NCBI GenBank assembly: GCA_021740625.1
Contig: JAIOZK010000018.1
Location: 1 to 64,000, forward strand
Direction of reading: 5' to 3'
Origin: Bacteroidales bacterium
GTDB lineage: Bacteria > Bacteroidota > Bacteroidia > Bacteroidales > JAIOZK01
Length of the DNA stretch: 64,000 nucleotides
Shown: positions 34,380 through 44,544 of the stretch, one piece after another
How the letters are laid out: every line of letters starts with the position of its first letter
Position numbering within the stretch: the first letter of the stretch is position 1
Position numbers and translations under genes: made by a program
The notes under the pieces: model-generated
What the model was told of the DNA's origin: nothing
Databases searched by the model: none
Seen by the model: the letters and a program-made list of their open reading frames with translations, nothing else

Positions 34380-37358
34380 ATGAAGAAATATTGGAAAAGT
34401 CTTGAAGAACATCAGGAGATAAAAAACAAAGGAACGCTTGACAAAAAAGCCGAGCCCGAATTTTCTATCGACGGATTGAGCCAGGAAGAAGTCAAAGGCA
34501 AGGCCAGCCGGCGGGATTTTTTAAAAATGCTCGGCTTCACCATTGGCTATGCCTCCCTGGCCAGCAGTTGCGAAATGCCCGTACGGAAAGCGATCCCTTT
34601 TCTGAACAAACCCGAAGAAGTTACCCCGGGAGAGGCCAATTATTATGCCTCCACATATTTCGATGGAAAGGATTATTGCAGTGTTCTGGTGAAGGTAAGG
34701 GAAGGCAGGCCGATCAAGATCGAAGGCAATACCCTCTCCCCCATCACCCAGGGAGGCACCTCCGCCAGGGTGCAGGCTTCTGTGCTGAATCTATATGATA
34801 CAACCCGCCTCCAGAACCCATTTGAAAATGCTAATGAATCAGATTGGGATAGCATCGACGGCAAGATCAAAAAACAACTTCAGGAAATTTCTTCCGCCAA
34901 TGGAAAAATTGTACTGCTATCATCCTCCATCATCAGTCCAACAACAAAAAAACTTATCGGTGAATTTCAGGATAAATATCCTGCAACAGAGTGGATCACT
35001 TACGATGCCATCTCCGCATCAGCAATGCTGGAAGCAAATGAACAAAGCTTCGGGAAAGCTGTTATTCCCGATTATAAATTTCAGAATGCAAATGTGATTG
35101 TGAGTTTCAATGCCGACTTTCTTGGAACCTGGTTATCTCCCATAGAATATGCAAAAGCATATGCACGCAAAAGAAACCTGGAGGATTCGAAGGAAATGTC
35201 GAAGCATTACCAGGTCGAATCTTACATGTCACTCACAGGGAGCAATGCCGACAACCGATATAAAATAAGACCCTCACAAGAGCAAGAAGTACTGATGGCT
35301 CTCTACAATGAGCTGGCAGCCGCCACCGGTGTTCAAACATACGAACTGATAGCTTCACCGGTTGATGTGGAACCTATCGCAAAAGACCTGTTGAAGAACA
35401 AAGGAAAAACGCTGGTGGTATGTGGCAGCAACAGTTTAAAGTCCCAGTTGATCGTAAATTCCATCAACCACTTGCTTGGCAATTATGGTCAGACCATCGA
35501 CATGAACAATCCCCTGCAGACAATCCAGGGAATGGACAAGCGAATGTATGATCTTGTCGACAGGATGAATCGCGGTGAAATTGCAGGACTGATCACCTAC
35601 AACACAAATCCTGCTTATACCTATCCTGAAGCAGATAAGTTTGTGCAAGGCCTGCAAAAAGTTTCACTGAAAATCAGCCTGGCGGATATTGAGGATGAAA
35701 CTGCCAGACACATGCAGTTTATTTGTCCCGATAACAATTACCTGGAGTCATGGAACGATGCGGAGCCCAAACCGGGCCATTACAGCCTGGGCCAACCCAC
35801 AATACAAAAACTGTTTAACACGCGGCAGGCCCAGGAAAGCTTGATGAAATGGGCAGGTATAGAAGGTGATTATTACCTTTATATGAAAGATCACTGGGAA
35901 TCGGATATTTTCCCGAAACAGGACCAATACAGCACCTTTGAGAAATTCTGGGTGCAAAGCCTGCACGATGGTGTTTTTGCTTTAAGACAGGATGAAGCAG
36001 CACAACCCAAGTTCAACAAACCTGATTTAAAGCCGGACAATCAACCAAAGGGAAATGGAATAGAACTCCTCCTGTACGAAACTGTTGCCATGGGAGAAGG
36101 CCGCAATGCCAACAATCCCTGGTTGCAGGAATTACCCGATCCCATTTCTAAAGTTACATGGGACAATTATGCAAATGTTTCCCCGAAATATGCCGAGGAA
36201 AACGACCTGAAAAATGAAGACCTTATTTCCATCCAAAAGGATCTTATCTTACCAGTACTTATTCAGCCCGGCCATGATGATCATACAGTTTCCATACCCC
36301 TCGGATACGGAAGGACCAGTGGCGGAAGAGTAGCCGACGGTATAGGAAAGAATGTTTTTGGGTTTATCAGGAACATTGCCGGAAACATGGCTTATTCAGG
36401 CAACAACATTGAAATAAAAGCGACAGGGGAAAAGTATCCCCTTGCACTTACCCAGAGTCATCATACCATGGAAGGCAGACCGATCGTACGCGAAACAACA
36501 TTAAAACACTGGCAACAGGATCCTGACTCAGGCAATGAACTGCACGACAAGGTCGAAAAGCAACACGTATCCCTGTATAATACGCCTAGCTTCCCAAATT
36601 TCCACTGGGGTTTGGCCATCAACCTGAATTCCTGCATCGGTTGTGGTGCCTGCGAGATTGCATGCCAGGCAGAAAACAATGTGGCCGTAATCGGAAAAGA
36701 AGAAGTCAGGAAACGTCGCATCATGCACTGGATCAGAATTGACCGCTATTACTCAGAAGATTCGGATAATCCCGAAGTCTTCCATCAACCAGTCATGTGT
36801 CAGCAATGCGACAATGCACCCTGCGAGAATGTCTGCCCGGTGGCCGCCACACCCCACAGCAACGAAGGACTGAACATGATGGCTTATAACCGCTGTATCG
36901 GCACCCGGTATTGCATGAACAACTGTCCTTACCGGGTAAGAAGGTTCAACTGGTTTGAGTATGCAAACAATGCCAAATTCCCCTATAACATGGATAACGG
37001 CCTTGGCAAGATGGTGCTCAATCCTGATGTAACAGTGCGCTCGAGAGGTGTTGTTGAAAAATGCTCTTTCTGTTCGCAACGCATACAGGACAAGAAATTG
37101 AAAGCCAAGAAAGAAGGGAGGATGGTAAAAGACGGTGACATCAAGGTTGCCTGTGAGCAGGCCTGCCCCACCGAAGCCATTGTATTCGGCAACCTGAATG
37201 ACAAGAAAAGCAGGGTATCCAAAGCATTTGCAAACCCGCGCAATTATCATCTGCTCGAGGAATTGCACACTTTACCTTCGGTCGGTTATCTGACCAAAGT
37301 CAGAAACAAGAAAAGCATTGATGCTGAAGTGAAACATGAATCAGGAAAACACGAATAG
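34380..37358 (+). CDS. actB: Alternative complex III subunit ActB, Tat-exported molybdopterin-oxidoreductase-like iron-sulfur protein
   Basis: 992 residues. After ~40 residues comes the twin-arginine motif SRRDFLKMLGF followed by a lipobox-like LASSC. The first two thirds resemble the molybdopterin oxidoreductase fold, which in this complex binds no cofactor. The last third is a four-cluster ferredoxin unit: CIGCGACEIACQ (about 751), CQQCDNAPCENVCP (806), CIGTRYCMNNCPY (838), CSFCSQ (895) and CEQACPTEA (924). It passes quinol electrons to ActA. Tat export fits the tatA gene in the window. It starts 42 bases after actA and ends 3 bases before actC. Confidence 0.95.
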   Translation: MKKYWKSLEEHQEIKNKGTLDKKAEPEFSIDGLSQEEVKGKASRRDFLKMLGFTIGYASLASSCEMPVRKAIPFLNKPEEVTPGEANYYASTYFDGKDYCSVLVKVREGRPIKIEGNTLSPITQGGTSARVQASVLNLYDTTRLQNPFENANESDWDSIDGKIKKQLQEISSANGKIVLLSSSIISPTTKKLIGEFQDKYPATEWITYDAISASAMLEANEQSFGKAVIPDYKFQNANVIVSFNADFLGTWLSPIEYAKAYARKRNLEDSKEMSKHYQVESYMSLTGSNADNRYKIRPSQEQEVLMALYNELAAATGVQTYELIASPVDVEPIAKDLLKNKGKTLVVCGSNSLKSQLIVNSINHLLGNYGQTIDMNNPLQTIQGMDKRMYDLVDRMNRGEIAGLITYNTNPAYTYPEADKFVQGLQKVSLKISLADIEDETARHMQFICPDNNYLESWNDAEPKPGHYSLGQPTIQKLFNTRQAQESLMKWAGIEGDYYLYMKDHWESDIFPKQDQYSTFEKFWVQSLHDGVFALRQDEAAQPKFNKPDLKPDNQPKGNGIELLLYETVAMGEGRNANNPWLQELPDPISKVTWDNYANVSPKYAEENDLKNEDLISIQKDLILPVLIQPGHDDHTVSIPLGYGRTSGGRVADGIGKNVFGFIRNIAGNMAYSGNNIEIKATGEKYPLALTQSHHTMEGRPIVRETTLKHWQQDPDSGNELHDKVEKQHVSLYNTPSFPNFHWGLAINLNSCIGCGACEIACQAENNVAVIGKEEVRKRRIMHWIRIDRYYSEDSDNPEVFHQPVMCQQCDNAPCENVCPVAATPHSNEGLNMMAYNRCIGTRYCMNNCPYRVRRFNWFEYANNAKFPYNMDNGLGKMVLNPDVTVRSRGVVEKCSFCSQRIQDKKLKAKKEGRMVKDGDIKVACEQACPTEAIVFGNLNDKKSRVSKAFANPRNYHLLEELHTLPSVGYLTKVRNKKSIDAEVKHESGKHE

Positions 37359-37361
37359 GAT

Positions 37362-38765
37362 ATGTATAAAACCAAAGTCAGAGGTGTAATCATTGAAGGC
37401 AATAAGTCGTACGGGCAAATAACCCGCGACATTCTTGCCCCCATAGATGGGAAAACGCCCCGATGGTGGTTCATCACGATGGGCATCGGCACTTTGATGA
37501 TGCTTGCCGGGATGGTAGCCATCGTGAATACAATCGCTACAGGCATTGGTACGTGGGGATTGAACAACTCCGTGGCCTGGGGCTGGGGAATTATCAATTT
37601 CGTCTGGTGGATTGGCATCGGACATGCCGGAACTGCATTTTCCATTTTCCTCCTGATCCTGCGGCAAAAATGGAGAACTTCCATCAACCGGGCTGCCGAA
37701 GCCATGACGGTTTTTGCCGTTATTTGTGCCGGTTTGTTTCCTGCCCTCCATATGGGAAGGATCTGGCTGGCATTCTTTATATTTCCCTATCCCAACACCC
37801 GGGGTCCGCTCTGGGTCAATTTCAACTCGCCTTTGTTCTGGGACGTTGTGGCCATCAGTACTTATTTTATGGCATCAGCCACCTTCTGGTATATCGGCAT
37901 GTTACCCGACCTGGCCACCATCCGCGACAAAGCCACCAACAAGGTCAAAAAAGCCATTTACGGTTTCTTTGCTTTCGGATGGGTCGGAAAAGCTACCTCC
38001 TGGTTGCGTTTCGAAACTACAGTATTGATCCTGGGCGGACTGGCTGCACCCCTTGTGATTGCAGTTCACTCCATCGTTTCTATGGACTTTGCCACTTCGG
38101 TTATGGCCGGATGGCATACCACGGTTTTTCCTCCCTATTTCGTTGTAGGGGCTATCTTTTCAGGTTTTGCCATGGTGCTCACCCTGATGATCATCATCCG
38201 GAAAGTATACAAATACCAGGATTATGTGACCGATGGCCACCTGGATGCCATTGCCCGCATCCTTACATTTATCAGTTTGATCATGGGTACAGCCTATGCA
38301 ACAGAGATATTCATTGCCTGGTATTCGGCCATGGAGGGGGAAATGTACACTTTCTTCCACAACAGGATTGCGGGTGATCATACGGCTGCTTTCTGGACGA
38401 TGGTGACATGCAATGTCTTCTTCCCCCAGCTTTTCTGGTTCAAAAAGATCAGGAGCAATATCTGGGCGGTATTCGTTATATCCATCATTATTAATATCGG
38501 TATGTGGTTCGAGCGTTATGTGATCATCATTACCTCGCTCACCAAAGATTATCTGCCGGCCAACTGGGCACCCTACGCACCTTCAATCACGGAAGTGGGA
38601 ATTTTTGTCGGAACACTTGGTATTTTTGTCATTGGTGTGCTCCTTTTCCTGCGTTTCGTTCCGATGATGGCCATGAGTGAATTAAAAGGTGTATTGAAAG
38701 ATACGATGCCAGCAAAGAAAAAAGCCGGCAAAACACCTGATGATCCTGAAAACAAAACTTTGTAA
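37362..38765 (+). CDS. actC: Alternative complex III subunit ActC (NrfD/PsrC-like quinol-binding membrane protein)
   Basis: 467 residues with about ten membrane helices of the NrfD/PsrC type. Typical stretches are NNSVAWGWGIINFVWWIGIGHAGTAFS near residue 65 and TVFPPYFVVGAIFSGFAMVLTLMIIIRK. In alternative complex III this subunit oxidises menaquinol and may move protons. It follows actB by 3 bases. The C-terminal Lys-rich tail is cytoplasmic by prediction. Confidence 0.95.
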   Translation: MYKTKVRGVIIEGNKSYGQITRDILAPIDGKTPRWWFITMGIGTLMMLAGMVAIVNTIATGIGTWGLNNSVAWGWGIINFVWWIGIGHAGTAFSIFLLILRQKWRTSINRAAEAMTVFAVICAGLFPALHMGRIWLAFFIFPYPNTRGPLWVNFNSPLFWDVVAISTYFMASATFWYIGMLPDLATIRDKATNKVKKAIYGFFAFGWVGKATSWLRFETTVLILGGLAAPLVIAVHSIVSMDFATSVMAGWHTTVFPPYFVVGAIFSGFAMVLTLMIIIRKVYKYQDYVTDGHLDAIARILTFISLIMGTAYATEIFIAWYSAMEGEMYTFFHNRIAGDHTAAFWTMVTCNVFFPQLFWFKKIRSNIWAVFVISIIINIGMWFERYVIIITSLTKDYLPANWAPYAPSITEVGIFVGTLGIFVIGVLLFLRFVPMMAMSELKGVLKDTMPAKKKAGKTPDDPENKTL

Positions 38766-38783
38766 ACAAGAAAGATTGTTAAA

Positions 38784-39299
38784 ATGAGCAAAGCAAAAAA
38801 TTATATTGTAGGTATTTTTGACGATCATGATAAGCTTCTGAACGGGGTTGAGGCCACCAAAAATGAAGGCTATAAAATATCCGATGTGATATCTCCCTAC
38901 CCCATTCACGAAGTGATCGAAAGCCTGAACCTTAAAACCAGAATTCCGGTGCTGGCGCTCCTTTATGGTATCTTTGCAGTGCTGGTAACCTTCGGGTTTC
39001 TGTACTGGACATCCGTGGTGGATTACCCCCTGAGGTTCGGAGGCAAACCTCAAAACACCCTCTCATTCGTGGTGGTAATCTTTGTGATGACAATTAATAT
39101 TACATCTGCCTTTACGATCGTCACCTTCTTCCTGCGGGAGAAAAAAGGGCCCGGGGCCAAAGCACATGTGATCGATGAAGGACTGGGGGATGACAAATAT
39201 GCCATCATTCTGGATGAAGAGGAAGAAAAAACCGCTCAGCAGGAAGAATACCTGAAGCAAATCGGGGCGATCAGGATCGTTCATGACAAACAAAAATAA
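38784..39299 (+). CDS. actD: Alternative complex III subunit ActD (DUF3341)
   Basis: 171 residues. The N-terminal part is a soluble DUF3341 domain (IVGIFDDHDKLLNGVEATKNEGYKI, YPIHEVIESL), followed by two membrane helices (VLALLYGIFAVLVTFGFLYW and FVVVIFVMTINITSAFTIVTF) and an acidic cytoplasmic end. It is a structural subunit of ACIII anchoring the membrane part. Its position between actC and actE confirms the call. Confidence 0.93.
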   Translation: MSKAKNYIVGIFDDHDKLLNGVEATKNEGYKISDVISPYPIHEVIESLNLKTRIPVLALLYGIFAVLVTFGFLYWTSVVDYPLRFGGKPQNTLSFVVVIFVMTINITSAFTIVTFFLREKKGPGAKAHVIDEGLGDDKYAIILDEEEEKTAQQEEYLKQIGAIRIVHDKQK

Positions 39300-39313
39300 C
39301 ACAGCAGAAGATT

Positions 39314-39886
39314 ATGAAAAGGATCATAAAATATTTTCTCATACCGGCATTGATGCTCATCATCTTCAATGCCTGTAACCACAAAGAGGAACATCCCGGA
39401 TGGGTGTACATGCCCGACATGATGTATTCAGAAGCTTATTCAGCATATTCGGAGAACCCGAATTTTGAAGACGGGAAAACGAACCAGCCTCCGGTTCAGG
39501 GCACGATTGCCAGGGGAAAAGCACCCTATCCATATGAAAGGACTTTTCAGGGTCAGCAAAGCGCCGGCAAGGAGCTGCACAACCCGCTGGAGGCCAACGA
39601 AGAAAACCTGGCCATGGGCAAGGAGCAATACAGGATTTTCTGTGCCAGTTGCCATGGCGAACAGGGAAAAGGCGATGGCCACCTATATACCTCAAAGCTA
39701 TTTACAGCAAAACCCACTTCGCTGGTGGATGATTATGTACAGGAAAAACCCGACGGAGAGATCTATCATGTCATCACAATGGGCTCCCTTTCAGGATTGA
39801 TGGGTGCCCATGGAGCACAGATATCACCCGGCGAAAGATGGAAGATCATTCATTATGTTAAGAATGGATTAAGCGAGAATAAGTAA
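39314..39886 (+). CDS. actE: Alternative complex III subunit ActE, monoheme cytochrome c lipoprotein
   Basis: 190 residues. The signal ends in IIFNAC, a lipobox with Cys near residue 20. The mature start HPGWVYMPDMMYSEAYSAYSENP is characteristic of ActE. One heme site, CASCH, lies near residue 115, and MGSLSGLMGAHG supplies the likely axial Met. It is tethered to the outer face of the inner membrane and is the probable exit point of electrons in ACIII. Confidence 0.93.
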   Translation: MKRIIKYFLIPALMLIIFNACNHKEEHPGWVYMPDMMYSEAYSAYSENPNFEDGKTNQPPVQGTIARGKAPYPYERTFQGQQSAGKELHNPLEANEENLAMGKEQYRIFCASCHGEQGKGDGHLYTSKLFTAKPTSLVDDYVQEKPDGEIYHVITMGSLSGLMGAHGAQISPGERWKIIHYVKNGLSENK

Positions 39887-39910
39887 GAAATCTTAATAAA
39901 AAATACAGCA

Positions 39911-41086
39911 ATGGAGCAGAAATTTACATTATCACCAAAATTGATCAGCCTCGCAGGTGCATTTATTCTGATTGGCATTGTCGCTTTCGTTTGGGGATTT
40001 ATCGCTGACGCCGAAAGGACCTGGGCCAATTATCTGCTCAACAATTATTATTTCCTGTCGCTGGCCATCGGTGGAACATTCTGGCTGGCCCTGCAAAGAA
40101 TTACACAATCGGGCTGGTCTTCAGCCTTTATCAGGATACCCGAGGCGTTTGCCAATTACATCCCGGCAGCAGCAGTTTTTTTCCTGCTCATGTGGGTGGG
40201 GTTTCATCATCTTTACGAATGGACGCATACCCATGTGGTTGAACATGATCCGGTACTTCAGCACAAAACTCCCTATCTGAACCTACCCTTTTTTATGATC
40301 CGGCTACTGCTGTTTTTTGCCACATGGATCATCATGACCCAGTTGATGCGAAGGGTTTCCAGGCAGGAAGATGAAACGGACGGCATGCGACCCTTTGAAA
40401 AAAACGAATGGTATTCTAAAGTTTATATTTTCGTGCTGGCCCTTACTTTTTCCCTGGCCTCTTTCGACTGGATCATGTCGATAGAACCTCACTGGTACAG
40501 CACCATCTTTTCACTAAAAAACTTTGTGGCAGCCTTTTACCACGGGTCAGCCACCATTGTGCTGATCATCGTTATCATGCATCATTATGGGTACTTTAAA
40601 TTCATCGACAACTCCCATATGATCGATCTTTCAAAATATATTTTCATTCTTAGTATTATATGGGGATATTTCTGGTTTTCACAGTTCCTGCTGATGTGGT
40701 ATGCCAACATCCCTGAAGAAACCATCTATTATGTGAAGAGGATCGAAGGCCCCTATACTGTGCTTTTCTGGCTCAACATTGCCTTAAACACAGGTGTTCC
40801 CTTCTTTTTCCTGCTTTCCAATTACCTGGCAAAAAGCAAGACCATGCTCGGGATTGTTGGAGTTATTCTTATGATTGGCCAGTGGATAGATCTTTACCTG
40901 CAGATCATGCCGGGTGCTACTTTCAGCAAGGTGCATACGATTGGGTTCATTGAAATCGGTTCATATCTTGGTTACCTAGGCCTGTTCATGCTGATCGTCT
41001 TCTGGTCGCTGAGCAAAGTACCGCTCATACCCAAACATCACCCCTATCTTGAAGAGTCCCTGAAGCATCACCTGCACGAGGTATAA
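39911..41086 (+). CDS. actF: Alternative complex III subunit ActF (NrfD-like membrane protein)
   Basis: 391 residues with about ten membrane helices. It resembles ActC but lacks strong quinol-site features. Family marks are LPFFMIRLLLFFATWIIMTQLMRRVSRQED and FDWIMSIEPHWYSTIFS. It completes the actABCDEF set, so the whole complex is encoded. It is followed by a 223-base gap with a small direct repeat and then a promoter for ccsBA. Confidence 0.93.
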   Translation: MEQKFTLSPKLISLAGAFILIGIVAFVWGFIADAERTWANYLLNNYYFLSLAIGGTFWLALQRITQSGWSSAFIRIPEAFANYIPAAAVFFLLMWVGFHHLYEWTHTHVVEHDPVLQHKTPYLNLPFFMIRLLLFFATWIIMTQLMRRVSRQEDETDGMRPFEKNEWYSKVYIFVLALTFSLASFDWIMSIEPHWYSTIFSLKNFVAAFYHGSATIVLIIVIMHHYGYFKFIDNSHMIDLSKYIFILSIIWGYFWFSQFLLMWYANIPEETIYYVKRIEGPYTVLFWLNIALNTGVPFFFLLSNYLAKSKTMLGIVGVILMIGQWIDLYLQIMPGATFSKVHTIGFIEIGSYLGYLGLFMLIVFWSLSKVPLIPKHHPYLEESLKHHLHEV

Positions 41087-41124
41087 AAAGATAGCATACG
41101 CACACAATCTCTTGACAAAGATCA

Positions 41125-41147
41125 AGTATCCAGTATCCAGTATCCAG
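41125..41147. repeat. Short tandem direct repeat
   Basis: AGTATCC is repeated three times (last copy followed by AGAATC) in the gap after actF. Confidence 0.55.
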
Positions 41148-41213
41148 AATCTAGGATTTAAGATCGAGCATCCTTCAACTTCAATTTATTGCGATGCATT
41201 CATCTCATCATCG

Positions 41214-41242
41214 TTGGGGAACTTTAATTTTTCATACTTTTG
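41214..41242 (+). promoter_or_regulatory. Promoter for ccsBA
   Basis: TTG (41214-41216), 18-base spacer, TACTTTTG (41235-41242), exact -7 match. It would start transcription inside the dyad at 41245-41263. Confidence 0.6.
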
Positions 41243-41244
41243 CT

Positions 41245-41263
41245 ATTTAAAATTAATCTAAAT
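41245..41263. promoter_or_regulatory. Palindromic AT-rich element ahead of ccsBA
   Basis: ATTTAAAATTAATCTAAAT: arms ATTTA and TAAAT with 9 bases between, 7 of 9 pairs complementary. Almost the same element lies at 47370-47388 before the SCO gene. Confidence 0.45.
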
Positions 41264-41309
41264 ATTCTGATAACATATACGTGTTGATACACGCTAAATC
41301 ACAATAAAT

Positions 41310-44300
41310 ATGAAGAAATTTTGGGATTACTTGTTTTCAATGCAGTTGGCTGGTATATTGCTTCTGGTGCTGGCCGCTTCCATGGCTACAGCCACATTTC
41401 TTGAAAATGATTTTGGAACGCTGGCTGCCCAGGAATTGGTATACCGGGCCACCTGGTTTGAAATACTGATGGCATTGTTTTGCATCAACCTTCTGGGTAC
41501 CATTTTCAGGAAACGTTTAATCCAGCGAAAAAAATACGGAGCTTTTCTTTTTCACCTGTCCATGGTCATCATCCTGATTGGTGCTGGAATAACCCGCTTC
41601 ATCAGTTATGAAGGCACCATGTTCATTAGAGAAGGGAAGTCGAGCAATGTGATCTATTCAGAAAATCCCCATCTGCAGATCAAGGTGCAGGATGGAAACA
41701 AATCATACAACTTTGCTGACCAGCAGGTGTTTTCTCCCTTTTCAAATAACGAATACAGCAATAGCTTCCGGTTTAACAATAAGGAAGTTGATATAGAAGT
41801 TGAAGGTTTTGTTCCGAATGCCATTCGCACAGTGACTGCCGTTGAAAAAGGCGAACCCGTCATTTCCCTGGTAATCTCCGGGGGCAATTCCGGAAGGCAA
41901 AACCATTTGCTTGAAAAAGGAGAAGAAGTCAGTGTTCTCGAGCAGAAAGTGCTTTTCTCACCAACCGAAATAGATTCATCAAAAATCAGCTTTCATATAA
42001 AAGATAATGATTTGATGATCTTTTCCCCATCACCCCTGATAATCATGAGCATGGCAGATCAGTCAACAGACACCCTCCCTGCCATGAACAGTTATCCCTT
42101 CCAGCCCATGAAGCTTTATACCCTCGGCCAGGTCAGTCTTGTGCTGAAACAATTTTATCCCAATGCTGAAGTCAGACTATCAAGCGCGGGCAATACCGCC
42201 AATGGAAATGCACAAAATGCACTGATCCTGAGCCTCAGCCAGGGAGGACAAAGCAAAGAAGTAATCGTTGCAGGAGGAAAAGGAATGGTAGGCGAAGAAG
42301 CCATGATAGAATTAAATGGCATTGAATACAGTGTATCTTATGGTTCCAGGCCTATTGAATTGCCATTCAGGCTGGAACTTGTAGATTTCCAGTTGGAACG
42401 GTACCCTGGATCGGATAGTCCCTCATCCTATGCTTCCGAAGTGATCCTGATCGATGAAAACAAAGGGATCAGGGAACCCAGGAGGATTTTCATGAACAAT
42501 GTGCTGAACTATGGAGGATACCGCTTTTTCCAGTCCTCCTACGACCAGGATGAGAAAGGAACCATACTTTCGGTAAACCATGATTACTGGGGCACGCTGA
42601 TCACTTATGTGGGTTATTTTCTGCTGGCTTTCGGTATGGTATACAGTTTTTTCTCAAAAAACAGCCGCTTCCGTTTCCTGGCAAAATCAACCAGCGACCT
42701 GAAGAGGGCAAGCGGCACAGCCGGGGTGATACTGTTGTTCCTGACATCGGGTATTTTTGCCAGCCAGTCAGCCCGTGCCCAGACACAAACGAATCCCAAA
42801 CTTACCGATCAATATGCAAACAAGGCCCATGCGGAGCGTTTTGGCAAACTGCTGGTACAGGATCACGACGGCAGGATAGAACCCATGAATACCCTGGCCT
42901 CCGAACTGCTCAGAAAAGTTGCAAGAAAAAATAATTTAAACGGGCTTACGCCCAACCAGGCATTGCTGGGTATGATCATTAATCCTGTAAAATGGCAGGA
43001 AATCCCCATGATTAAGGTAAAGAACAGTGAGGTGGCCCGTATACTGGGTATCGATGGCAGTTATGCCAGCTTTATGGATTTTATTGATATGCAAAGTGGC
43101 GGAACTTACAAACTTCAGTCTTATGTAGAAGAAGCCTATCGCAAAAAACCCGCTGAAAGGTCCAAGTTCGACAACGAGATCATGAAGGTTGACGAACGCC
43201 TGAACATCAGCTTCCTGGTATACAACAACAGCCTGCTTCGGATCTTCCCCATACCAGAAGATCCCACCCATAAGTGGGTTTCGAACCAAAAGGCAGAATC
43301 TGCTTTCAATGATGAAGCATCCGTTTTTGTGGGCAGTATCCTGGATATTTATGCCGATTCGGTGAAATACGGGATCGCCACAGGAAACTGGGAACCAGCA
43401 AACAATACACTCAACTATTTGTTCACCTTCCAGGATCGTTATGGAAAAGAACTGTTCCCATCACAAGCAAAACTCAAGCTGGAAATCCTTTACAACAAAG
43501 CCAATATTTTCAAGAGGTTATTCCAGTTATATGGTTTGATCGGTTTTATCATGCTTATATTTCTTTTCATCAACATCCTGCGACCAAAATTGAAATTCGG
43601 GATCATTCTGAATATCTCTGTCTGGATACTGATCATCGGTTTTCTTTTGCATACCCTCGGCCTGGCAGCCCGGTGGTATATTTCCGGTCATGCTCCCTGG
43701 AGCAATGGTTATGAATCCATGATCTATATTGCCTGGGCCACCATGCTTGCAGGACTGATATTTACAAAGAGATCCAGGATCGCACTTGCAACGACAGCTA
43801 TACTGTCATCCCTGATACTAATGGTTGCTCACCTGAGCTGGATGGATCCGCAGATCACCAACCTGGTGCCGGTTCTGAAATCATACTGGCTGGTCATTCA
43901 TGTGGCCATTATCACTGCCAGCTATAGTTTTCTGGGATTGGGTGCACTGCTGGCATTTTTCAACCTGATCCTGATGATCTCCAAGACGAAAAATAATTTC
44001 ACATCTCTCAACACCAAGATAAAGGAGTTGACTTACATCATAGAAATGGCATTGATCATCGGTGTGATCATGCTGAGCATTGGAACATTCCTGGGTGGCG
44101 TTTGGGCCAACGAAAGCTGGGGACGTTACTGGGGATGGGATCCGAAAGAAACATGGGCACTGATCACAATTTTAGTCTATTCCTTTATACTTCACATGCG
44201 ACTGATCCCAGGCCTGAGAAGCATCTTTACATTCAATTTTGCTTCTCTGATCGGATTCGCATCTGTGATCATGACCTATTTCGGGGTGAACTATTATTTA

Positions 44301-44438
44301 TCTGGTTTGCACTCTTATGCTGCCGGTGATCCGCTTCCTGTTCCTTCTTTTGTGTATTATACTGTGGCCGTAGTGTTCATCACCGGATTTCTGGCATACC
44401 TCAAACACAGGAAGTTTGTAAAGCCTTCTTATTATTAA
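41310..44438 (+). CDS. ccsBA: Cytochrome c biogenesis protein, CcsB-CcsA (ResB-ResC) fusion
   Basis: 1042 residues. The N-terminal ~450 residues are ResB/CcsB-like with a large periplasmic part. A central helix near 470 and a periplasmic linker follow. The last ~320 residues are CcsA with the tryptophan-rich heme-binding motif WANESWGRYWGWDPKETWAL (about 931) and flanking His-containing helices. System II maturation: it carries heme out and attaches it to CxxCH motifs. The many cytochromes c around it (ActA, ActE, small cytochrome c, CoxB) are its natural substrates. It lies under its own promoter, downstream of actF. Confidence 0.95.
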   Translation: MKKFWDYLFSMQLAGILLLVLAASMATATFLENDFGTLAAQELVYRATWFEILMALFCINLLGTIFRKRLIQRKKYGAFLFHLSMVIILIGAGITRFISYEGTMFIREGKSSNVIYSENPHLQIKVQDGNKSYNFADQQVFSPFSNNEYSNSFRFNNKEVDIEVEGFVPNAIRTVTAVEKGEPVISLVISGGNSGRQNHLLEKGEEVSVLEQKVLFSPTEIDSSKISFHIKDNDLMIFSPSPLIIMSMADQSTDTLPAMNSYPFQPMKLYTLGQVSLVLKQFYPNAEVRLSSAGNTANGNAQNALILSLSQGGQSKEVIVAGGKGMVGEEAMIELNGIEYSVSYGSRPIELPFRLELVDFQLERYPGSDSPSSYASEVILIDENKGIREPRRIFMNNVLNYGGYRFFQSSYDQDEKGTILSVNHDYWGTLITYVGYFLLAFGMVYSFFSKNSRFRFLAKSTSDLKRASGTAGVILLFLTSGIFASQSARAQTQTNPKLTDQYANKAHAERFGKLLVQDHDGRIEPMNTLASELLRKVARKNNLNGLTPNQALLGMIINPVKWQEIPMIKVKNSEVARILGIDGSYASFMDFIDMQSGGTYKLQSYVEEAYRKKPAERSKFDNEIMKVDERLNISFLVYNNSLLRIFPIPEDPTHKWVSNQKAESAFNDEASVFVGSILDIYADSVKYGIATGNWEPANNTLNYLFTFQDRYGKELFPSQAKLKLEILYNKANIFKRLFQLYGLIGFIMLIFLFINILRPKLKFGIILNISVWILIIGFLLHTLGLAARWYISGHAPWSNGYESMIYIAWATMLAGLIFTKRSRIALATTAILSSLILMVAHLSWMDPQITNLVPVLKSYWLVIHVAIITASYSFLGLGALLAFFNLILMISKTKNNFTSLNTKIKELTYIIEMALIIGVIMLSIGTFLGGVWANESWGRYWGWDPKETWALITILVYSFILHMRLIPGLRSIFTFNFASLIGFASVIMTYFGVNYYLSGLHSYAAGDPLPVPSFVYYTVAVVFITGFLAYLKHRKFVKPSYY

Positions 44439-44544
44439 CGAGCTGGGCGTTTTAAATGTAAATAACTGTATATCAAGTCAAAATGACAAGCAATATCTTA
44501 TATAATCAAAACGCACAACATGTTATTATTCCTAAATTGTTAGG